A stretch of DNA of 17,770 nucleotides, taken from JAWLDB01 sp041686915. GTDB lineage: Bacteria; Bacillota; UBA994; UBA5500. Positions 6,677 through 12,182 of this stretch are shown here, one piece after another; positions within the stretch are counted from its first letter, which is position 1, and the number at the start of each line of letters is the position of its first letter. A program made the translations under genes and the position numbers. The notes below the pieces were generated by a model that had not been told where the DNA came from, searched no databases, and worked only from the letters and a program-made list of their open reading frames with translations. The stretch covers positions 1 through 17,770 of the forward strand of contig JAWLDB010000035.1 of NCBI GenBank assembly GCA_041686915.1, given 5' to 3'.

Positions 6677-7893
6677 TAGCCTTCGCGACGGAGCAGGCTC
6701 ATGGCTTCAATAGGCTCGTCACAGGGGATGCCGACCAGCATTTGCGCATGGCGGGCAACGTCCAGCGGTTGGCCTTCCTGGTCCACCATAGCTGTAACCC
6801 GCAGCTTGCGGTTGGGGCCGTGGGGACTCATCATGTCCACCTCATCGCCGACGCGGAAGTTGTTACGCTGCTCAACCCAGACCAGCTTGCGTTCAGAGTC
6901 GTAAGACTGGACTATGCCGCTGAATTCGAAGGTTCGGTCGTACAGTTCACCGTGGTAGATGTGGTCGTTTGGGCCAGGCTTGTCAAAGTAGAAACCGGTG
7001 GTGAAGCTGCGATTGCTAGCCTTGCGTAGTTCAGCATACGCTTCCTGGTCAAACTTGTAGGCAGCCGGGTTGTTGAAATATCGGTCGATAGCTTCCCGGT
7101 AGACCTTAACGACAGTAGCTACGTAGTTGACGCTCTTCATGCGTCCTTCTATCTTAAGACCGTCGATGTCAAGGGCGAGGATTTCCGGCAGATGCTCTAT
7201 CAGACAGAGGTCCTTGGAGTTCATGATGTAGGTACCGCGCTCATCTTCCTCTATGGGGAAATACTGGCCCGGCCGCTTCTCCTCCACCAGAGCATATTTG
7301 TAACGACAGGGCTGGGCACATTCGCCCTTGTTAGCATCGCGCCCGGTCATGTAGTTGCTGAGTAGGCACCGTCCAGAATAGGAGATACACATAGCACCAT
7401 GCACGAAGACCTCTAGCTCTGCGTCAACGGCAGCCCGCATTTGCTTGATCTCTTGCAGCGATAGTTCGCGTGCCAGGATTAAGCGCTCGATGCCCTGCTG
7501 TGCCCAGAAGCGAGCGGCCTGGATGTTCACCACGTTAGCCTGGGTGCTAAGATGGCGAGACACCTGCGGCGCGGCCGCTTTGGCAGCCATCAGCACTGCC
7601 GGGTCTGCCATGATAAAAGCATCAACCTTGAGGGCGGCAAGCTCAGCCAGGTACTGCTCCAAGCCGTCAAGATCTTCGTTATGCGGGATGATGTTAACGG
7701 TGATGTAGACCTTGGCATTGCGTGCATGGGCAAAGGCAACACCCTCAGCAATATCTTCCATAGTGAAGTTGCCGGCGTAGGCTCTTAGGCCCCACTGCGG
7801 GCCACCGAGGTATACAGCGTCGGCGCCGTAAGTGATAGCGAATTTGAGTTTCTCCAGAGTGCCAGCCGGAGCCAGCAGTTCAGGTTTGCGCAT
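6676..7893 (-). CDS. trhP: U32 family protein, tRNA uridine-34 hydroxylation type (TrhP/YrrO-like)
   Basis: A 405-residue member of peptidase family U32, now mostly seen as RNA-hydroxylation proteins. The U32 signature is present at about 161-179 (EVFVHGAMC, then SGRC). Cysteines C169, C176, C192 and C196 fit the Fe-S cluster set of this family. Homologues TrhP/YegQ in E. coli and TrhP1/TrhP2 (YrrN/YrrO) in B. subtilis are needed for 5-hydroxyuridine at tRNA position 34. Its placement right after trmR, whose product methylates that hydroxyl, supports the same role here. B. subtilis has two tandem copies; only one is visible here, of YrrO-like size. ATG 7893 has AAAGGA about 12 bases upstream, a slightly long spacing. 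A direct protease role is unlikely. Confidence 0.85.
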   Translation of the reverse strand: MRKPELLAPAGTLEKLKFAITYGADAVYLGGPQWGLRAYAGNFTMEDIAEGVAFAHARNAKVYITVNIIPHNEDLDGLEQYLAELAALKVDAFIMADPAVLMAAKAAAPQVSRHLSTQANVVNIQAARFWAQQGIERLILARELSLQEIKQMRAAVDAELEVFVHGAMCISYSGRCLLSNYMTGRDANKGECAQPCRYKYALVEEKRPGQYFPIEEDERGTYIMNSKDLCLIEHLPEILALDIDGLKIEGRMKSVNYVATVVKVYREAIDRYFNNPAAYKFDQEAYAELRKASNRSFTTGFYFDKPGPNDHIYHGELYDRTFEFSGIVQSYDSERKLVWVEQRNNFRVGDEVDMMSPHGPNRKLRVTAMVDQEGQPLDVARHAQMLVGIPCDEPIEAMSLLRREG

Positions 7894-7944
7894 TAGGTTA
7901 TCAGTCCTTTTTGGTAGTATAGGGTCGAATTCTAACCATCCGAT

Positions 7945-7971
7945 GAGACAACAGAACCGTCCCCCTGTCTT
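7945..7971 (-). repeat. GACAGGGGGACGGTTCTGTTGTCTC-type palindromic repeat
   Basis: On the minus strand a 6-base arm, GACAGGGGGACGGTTCTGTT, then GTCTC: arms GAGACA (7945-7950) and TGTCTT (7966-7971) can pair with one wobble. It starts at the very stop codon of trmR (TAA 7970-7972) and lies in the 76-base gap before the U32 gene. The partial copy after the U32 gene has the same core. Confidence 0.6.
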
Positions 7972-8608
7972 ATTTCCTCCGCGTTAGGGCCAGGCCGTCG
8001 CCGATGGGCAGTAGAACTGTTTCTGCACCGGGGGTTTCTTGCGCTAGGCGCAGGTATTCCCGCAGGTTGGCGACGTTATGACGGTACTTGGGCGGATAAT
8101 CGGCTCCCTCGGCGACGATGCCGCGGAAGAGCACGTTATCCGCTATCAAGAGGCCATCCGTATTCAGCCTGGGCCAGCAGAGTTCCCAAAACTCAGGATA
8201 GCCGTTCTTTTCTGCGTCAATGAAAATCAGGTCATATGTATGCTCTGCTTCAGCGAGCAACTCTCGAACGTCGCCGGCATGCAGGATAACGCGCTCGCTA
8301 AGCCCCAAACTCTGCAGATTTTCTTCGCTCATGCGGATCCGGTTCTTGTCGCGTTCGAAAGTGTATAGCACAGCATCTGGAGCGGCAAGGGCCATCCAGG
8401 CCGTAGACCAGGCTATACCTGCACCGATCTCGAGCATGCTGCGAGGTTGCTGCAGGCCAATTAGCCAGTGCAGCAGCGCCCCTACCTCCCGCGGTATTAT
8501 GGGAACCTTATTCTCGTGGGCATACTGCTCCATCTGCTGCATGTGAGGATGGGGAAGGCTGGTCTGACTGCGCAGCCAGACCAGCAACTCGTCATTTATC
8601 GGTAGCAC
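7970..8608 (-). CDS. trmR: tRNA 5-hydroxyuridine(34) O-methyltransferase
   Basis: A 212-residue class I SAM methyltransferase of the caffeoyl-CoA/catechol O-methyltransferase-like family 3. SAM-binding motif I is LEIGAG (59-64) and the acidic motif follows at FER. The divalent metal ligands expected in this family are D131 (FIDAEKNGY) and D157-N158 (IADNVLF). Its place between mltG (yrrL) and a U32 gene matches B. subtilis yrrM, now TrmR, which makes 5-methoxyuridine at tRNA position 34 from the hydroxyuridine supplied by TrhP-type proteins. GTG 8608 is the start, with AGGAG 9 bases upstream. It lies 12 bases after the mltG stop, so the two are probably co-transcribed. The synteny makes the specific function likely. 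Confidence 0.88.
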   Translation of the reverse strand: MLPINDELLVWLRSQTSLPHPHMQQMEQYAHENKVPIIPREVGALLHWLIGLQQPRSMLEIGAGIAWSTAWMALAAPDAVLYTFERDKNRIRMSEENLQSLGLSERVILHAGDVRELLAEAEHTYDLIFIDAEKNGYPEFWELCWPRLNTDGLLIADNVLFRGIVAEGADYPPKYRHNVANLREYLRLAQETPGAETVLLPIGDGLALTRRK

Positions 8609-8620
8609 TATTATCGACTC

Positions 8621-9739
8621 CTAAGGCTTACTCCACTGGTTAATAGCCTGCTGATGCTCGGAAAAAGTGACGCTAAAGACGTGGGTACCGTCACCTTTGG
8701 CAAAGAAGTAGAAGTAAGGTGTCTCATCTGGATTGATAACTGCCTTCAGCGAGCCCAGACCTGGGCTCGCGATAGGCGTTGGTGTCAGCCCGGTGTTTTG
8801 ATAGGTGTTATAGGGTGACTCAATCTCCGTGTCTGCAATGGATAACACAGGCTTGACCTTTTCCAGGATATATTGCACCGTCGCACAGGACTGTAGCCTT
8901 TGTCCAATCCGCAGGCGGTTGTAAAACACGCCAGCGATAGTTGGCCTCTCTTGGGAAGCGACGGCCTCTCGCTCAACGATGGAGGCCAGCGTGACCAGCT
9001 GGTCCAGTGTGAGCTCGACGCCGGCGCGCTCGAGTTTACCTCCGTTTAGCACTTCTTCTGGCAGCAACGGGATTATTGCCTGCCGGAAGCGAGTAGCCAT
9101 AATCCGGACTGCTTCCTCGGGAGTGCTGCCCGGCAGCATTTTGTAGGTGTCCGGGAACAAATACCCTTCTAATCGACGCGCAGGCTCGACCTTGGCAACT
9201 CCTGTATTCAGATGCTCAAAAGGTAAAGGCGCGGTCTTGACGTATTCCAAAAACTCAGAAGCATCAACAATGCCCTTGGCATCCAGCACATAGGCTATTT
9301 GCTTGGTGGTGTAGCCCTCAGGAATAGTCACCGATATGGCCAAGTCTACTGAGTCTCCTTCATTTATCCTTTCCAACAGACGCCACGAACTCTCACCGGG
9401 CGACATCTCGTACAAACCGGCTTTCATATTGCCCGCGCTCTTAGACACGCGGGTAAGTAGATGAAAAGCACTGGCGCTACGGATAATGCCAGCTTCCTGC
9501 AGCTGGCGTGCTATTCCCCGGGCGCTTGCCCCCTGGACAATCGAAACCCGCTGAACTTCCGCCTGCCCAATCCACTGGACAGGGCTAAGCACATATCCTA
9601 GCCAGCTGGCCCCAAGCAGTAAGGTCAGGCTGATGACTATCCACAGCATTTTGACACGCTGCGGACCCAAACGAGTGACGGTTAGCCCATAAGCATGCCT
9701 GGCTTTCGAGCCTAGTCCAAACATTCTATCTTTTTGCAT
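8621..9739 (-). CDS. mltG: Endolytic murein transglycosylase MltG (YceG-like)
   Basis: A membrane-anchored enzyme that cleaves nascent glycan strands and ends their elongation. It has 372 residues: a short basic cytoplasmic N-terminus, one membrane segment (about 32-51, LWIVISLTLLLG...), a LysM-like region and the YceG catalytic domain. The catalytic glutamate is E256 in ASIVEREA. Other family blocks are GYLFPDTY, GVFYNRL, SPYNTY and the final INPDETPYFYF. An open frame continues to TTG 9760, but GGAGG precedes ATG 9739 by 9 bases, so I use that start. It corresponds to B. subtilis yrrL. Upstream, the DUF1292 gene is closed by a terminator, so mltG probably has its own promoter (candidate -10 at 9864-9869). 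Confidence 0.94.
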   Translation of the reverse strand: MQKDRMFGLGSKARHAYGLTVTRLGPQRVKMLWIVISLTLLLGASWLGYVLSPVQWIGQAEVQRVSIVQGASARGIARQLQEAGIIRSASAFHLLTRVSKSAGNMKAGLYEMSPGESSWRLLERINEGDSVDLAISVTIPEGYTTKQIAYVLDAKGIVDASEFLEYVKTAPLPFEHLNTGVAKVEPARRLEGYLFPDTYKMLPGSTPEEAVRIMATRFRQAIIPLLPEEVLNGGKLERAGVELTLDQLVTLASIVEREAVASQERPTIAGVFYNRLRIGQRLQSCATVQYILEKVKPVLSIADTEIESPYNTYQNTGLTPTPIASPGLGSLKAVINPDETPYFYFFAKGDGTHVFSVTFSEHQQAINQWSKP

Positions 9740-9863
9740 TCTCTCTGTCCTCCGCCTCAAGCAGCGCTATTCCGCAATGCTCAAGCAATCTCCTCTGCAA
9801 CCGCGCGGCGACCAATCGCCCGAGCCATGCAATCGGCACGCTTGTCCGGTGCCTCTACTGCTG

Positions 9864-9869
9864 ATTATA
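9864..9869 (-). promoter_or_regulatory. Candidate -10 box for mltG
   Basis: A perfect TATAAT on the minus strand, downstream of the DUF1292 terminator and about 125 bases before mltG. No good -35 is seen at 16-18 bp (the best is TTCCCT, inside the terminator stem), so the call is weak. Nothing else is recognised in 9740-9881. Confidence 0.35.
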
Positions 9870-9881
9870 GCTTGCAGAAAC

Positions 9882-9907
9882 ACAAAAGGGAACCCTCACG
9901 GGTTCCC
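9882..9907 (-). terminator. Rho-independent terminator of the DUF1292 gene
   Basis: On the minus strand GGGAACCC (9900-9907), loop GTGA, GGGTTCCC (9888-9895), then TTTTGTG. The 8-bp stem is perfect and lies about 20 bases after the DUF1292 stop. Confidence 0.88.
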
Positions 9908-9926
9908 AAATGCTTCTTATGTAAAC

Positions 9927-10241
9927 TTATTGCTCGTCGTCCTCTTCGTCTTCTTCATCTTCGAGATCGACTTCGGACTCCATAATTTCTTCCCAAGCCT
10001 CGACGACTTTCTCCCACTCTTCATCGTTTTCGATGTCGACCAGGATCTCTTCGCCTTCTTCATCTACCTCAAAGCGCATGATGACATAGCCTTCTTCTTC
10101 GCCTTCTTCGCTCACCGGGTAAAGAATAGCATAACGGTTGCCATCAACCTCAATGACATCGACAATCTCAAACTCGAATTCGTTACCGTCTTCGTCAGTT
10201 AAGATTACCAGTTCCTCTTGCTCGTGTTCATGCTCGGTCAA
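9927..10241 (-). CDS. yrzB: DUF1292 family protein (YrzB-like)
   Basis: A very acidic protein of 104 residues with the DUF1292 core: ILTDEDGNEFEFEIVDVIEVDGNRYA, then YPVSEEGEEEG and a DEEWEKVVEAWEEI stretch, ending in an almost pure Asp/Glu tail. No biochemical function is known for the family. The frame is open to 10301, but that start precedes the transcription start implied by the promoter at 10273-10301. TTG 10241 has GAGGTG 6 bases before it and gives the usual family length. It corresponds to B. subtilis yrzB, between yrrK (ruvX) and yrrL (mltG). It has a promoter and a terminator of its own, so it can be expressed as a single gene within the block. Confidence 0.88.
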   Translation of the reverse strand: MTEHEHEQEELVILTDEDGNEFEFEIVDVIEVDGNRYAILYPVSEEGEEEGYVIMRFEVDEEGEEILVDIENDEEWEKVVEAWEEIMESEVDLEDEEDEEDDEQ

Positions 10242-10272
10242 AGTACCCACCTCATTTCCATAATATAGCCTC

Positions 10273-10301
10273 ATTCTATAAGAGCCCATGACAAAAGTCA
10301 A
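10273..10301 (-). promoter_or_regulatory. Sigma-A type promoter of the DUF1292 gene
   Basis: TTGACT (10296-10301) and TAGAAT (10273-10278) on the minus strand with exactly 17 bp between them, each matching 5 of 6 consensus bases. It lies about 30 bases before the TTG start. Confidence 0.78.
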
Positions 10302-10429
10302 TCGGGCTGCTTACGCGGCCTCATCTTTAATTTTGCCCGCTTTGTCAGGCATTAAACCATGCATGCAACCGCCCGGTAACTGGCACAAACTTGCATCGTG
10401 GCCACAGGTCGCACCGCTGGCTACGGCTG

Positions 10430-10852
10430 CTAAGTTGTTCTCTTCTTCCGTCCAAGATACGTTTCGAGGATCAGCTGAGCGGCTAACATATCAACCACGG
10501 TTTTACGCTTCTTGCGGCTGGTATCAGCTTCCAACAGAGTACGCCGGGCTGCTGCCGTTGTTAGCCGCTCGTCGACGAAAGCGATTTTTGCGTCGCTTTT
10601 CCCTTCCAGTTCGCGGCCGAAGGCTTCTGCTGCCTCTGCCTGCGGGCCTTTACTGCCATTCATATTGAGTGGCAGGCCAATCACAATCTCAACCGCCTGA
10701 TACTGGTTAACTGTTTCCATAATGGCTGAGATATCCGCCGCCAAACTCGTGCGCTGAATCACCTTTACGCCTTGGGCCGTCAAACCCAGCGCGTCACTAA
10801 CAGCCACTCCGATGCGCCGGTCACCAACATCCAGCGCCACAATCCGTTCCAT
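10430..10852 (-). CDS. ruvX: Holliday junction resolvase-like / pre-16S rRNA nuclease RuvX (YqgF)
   Basis: A 140-residue RNase H-like nuclease. The first catalytic Asp is D8 in ALDVGDRRIG; IGLPLNMNGS (58-67) and FVDERLTT (92-99) carry the second acidic site, and D121 in VVDMLAAQLIL is the last. The family (YqgF/YrrK) is tied to 16S rRNA 5' maturation and, by fold, to Holliday junction cleavage. A TTG directly before ATG 10852 is also possible; AAGGTGA serves either. That ribosome binding site lies inside the last codons of the preceding aldo/keto reductase gene, whose TAG is only a few bases upstream, so the two are probably translationally coupled. It is B. subtilis yrrK by position. Confidence 0.94.
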   Translation of the reverse strand: MERIVALDVGDRRIGVAVSDALGLTAQGVKVIQRTSLAADISAIMETVNQYQAVEIVIGLPLNMNGSKGPQAEAAEAFGRELEGKSDAKIAFVDERLTTAAARRTLLEADTSRKKRKTVVDMLAAQLILETYLGRKKRTT

Positions 10853-10856
10853 CAAG

Positions 10857-11807
10857 CTAAATCACCTTCAAACAAAAATCTGGACAGGCCCGGCCGCAGT
10901 AGCCACAAAAGACACATTTTGCGTGGTCAACCTGCACTCTCCCCTGCCCCACACTGAGAGCACCACCGGGACAAGACTCAACACATTGACCGCAGCCTGT
11001 GCACCAATCTTCTACATGTAATCTTCTAGCCTGGCGCTGCAGCTGTTGTGCTAGTTCGATCGGAACATCCCGGCCGCTGAACCGTTCAACGTTAGCGTAG
11101 ACTTCTTCCTCGCTTTGCATACCCACAGCAACAGAGGCTAGCTCGGGCAAGCGTAACACAAAATCAAAAGCTTCATCCACAGACTGCCAGAGGTGTCCAC
11201 CTGCCAGGGCTTTCATCCCATAAATGCCCTTGCCCATCGTATGTGCCAGCCGGATCGCTGCCAGCATATCCCCTGCTGTACCATCGACGATACCTATACC
11301 TGGTTTATTGATCAACGGATGAATGACGTCTATTAAGGGACTTAGGGCCCCAGCCCGCACCCCGGCAACAGTGTGTGTAGAAATCCCTACAGCTTTCACT
11401 AAACCTTGTTGTTTCGCTGCGCAAAGATACTCTAGCGCAGCCCGATGTCCTTGCAACGTTAAAGCAGACTCCTGTTCATGCAGCAGAAAGATATCCACAT
11501 AATCGCGATTAAGCTCGCGGCGGGCTTGCTCAAGGCTATGTTGCATGTCCTCGGCCGTGAACGCATATGACTTGCTGGCGACGACTACCTTGTCAGACCA
11601 CCCGTGTTCCAGAGCATAGCGGATATGTGCGTAGTTGTCGTAGCTTTCAGCAGTATCGACAAAGTTAATGCCCATGGAGAAGGCGGCCTCCAAAACTCGG
11701 CCGCCTGTTTCCACAGCTAGATTCGCTTGTAGCGGGCCCATGGTCAATGAACCGAAACACAACCGTGAGACGGTGAGACCGGTCAGGCCCAGTGGTTGGT
11801 AGTCCAT
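10857..11807 (-). CDS. Aldo/keto reductase with C-terminal 2[4Fe-4S] ferredoxin domain
   Basis: A 316-residue fusion. Residues 1-240 form an aldo/keto reductase barrel with the catalytic tetrad D51, Y56 (DTAESYDN), K79 (ASKSY) and H110 (LLHEQE). The C-terminus has two ferredoxin clusters: CxxCxxCxxxCP at 269-280 and again at 298-309, with an extra C312. The clusters suggest electron exchange with a ferredoxin-like partner in addition to, or instead of, NAD(P)H; the substrate is unknown. ATG 11807 has GAGGT 6 bases upstream, and that site overlaps the end of ireB, whose stop is 3 bases away; ruvX follows within a few bases. B. subtilis has no such gene between yrzL and yrrK, so this is an insertion relative to that order. 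Confidence 0.9.
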   Translation of the reverse strand: MDYQPLGLTGLTVSRLCFGSLTMGPLQANLAVETGGRVLEAAFSMGINFVDTAESYDNYAHIRYALEHGWSDKVVVASKSYAFTAEDMQHSLEQARRELNRDYVDIFLLHEQESALTLQGHRAALEYLCAAKQQGLVKAVGISTHTVAGVRAGALSPLIDVIHPLINKPGIGIVDGTAGDMLAAIRLAHTMGKGIYGMKALAGGHLWQSVDEAFDFVLRLPELASVAVGMQSEEEVYANVERFSGRDVPIELAQQLQRQARRLHVEDWCTGCGQCVESCPGGALSVGQGRVQVDHAKCVFCGYCGRACPDFCLKVI

Positions 11808-11810
11808 ACG

Positions 11811-12065
11811 CTACCTCAGATAACTCTGGATCAAATCTTCCAGGATCTCATCACGCTCAATGCGCCGAATCAAGTTGCGCGCATTGTTATGACTCGTGAT
11901 GTACGCGGGATCTCCAGAGAGTAGGTATCCGGTGATATGGAATACGGGATTATACCCCTTCTCCTGGAGGGCGGCGGCGACATGTTTCATGATGTCACGC
12001 ACCTCTGCCTTACGACCTGCGTCAACCTTCGGGACTACTCTGGTCTCTTCATGATTAACCGGCAT
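11811..12065 (-). CDS. ireB: IreB family regulatory phosphoprotein (DUF965, YrzL)
   Basis: An 84-residue protein of the DUF965/IreB family: EVRDIMKHVAAALQEKGYNP, then GYLLSGDPAYITSHNNARNLIRRIERDEILEDLIQSYL. In Enterococcus faecalis IreB is phosphorylated by the Ser/Thr kinase IreK and affects cephalosporin resistance; here the role is inferred from family only. The frame is open to ATG 12083, but a GGGGGGAG stretch lies just before ATG 12065, which also gives the usual family length. It sits between alaS and the aldo/keto reductase, as yrzL does after alaS in B. subtilis. I see no convincing promoter in the 117-base gap, and a moderate terminator lies there. Confidence 0.92.
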   Translation of the reverse strand: MPVNHEETRVVPKVDAGRKAEVRDIMKHVAAALQEKGYNPVFHITGYLLSGDPAYITSHNNARNLIRRIERDEILEDLIQSYLR

Positions 12066-12129
12066 TCTGCTCCCCCCTGTCATTAGCAGTATACTATCTC
12101 ATTTCCATAGGCACTAGTAAATTCCTGCC

Positions 12130-12170
12130 AAAAATCAGCCTGTTTACATTTCATTTCTGTTACAGGACTG
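12130..12170 (-). terminator. Probable terminator or attenuating hairpin after alaS
   Basis: On the minus strand CAGTCCTGT (12162-12170) pairs with ACAGGCTG (12136-12143) leaving one bulged T, with an 18-base loop, followed by ATTTTT. The stem is short and the loop large, so read-through into ireB is likely. Confidence 0.45.
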
Positions 12171-12182
12171 GTTTTATCAGTC

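Noticed and set aside
9779..9826. A 15-codon frame on the minus strand (MARAIGRRAVAEEIA) before mltG
   Set aside because: No ribosome binding site and no recognisable homology; the base composition explains the Ala/Arg-rich translation.
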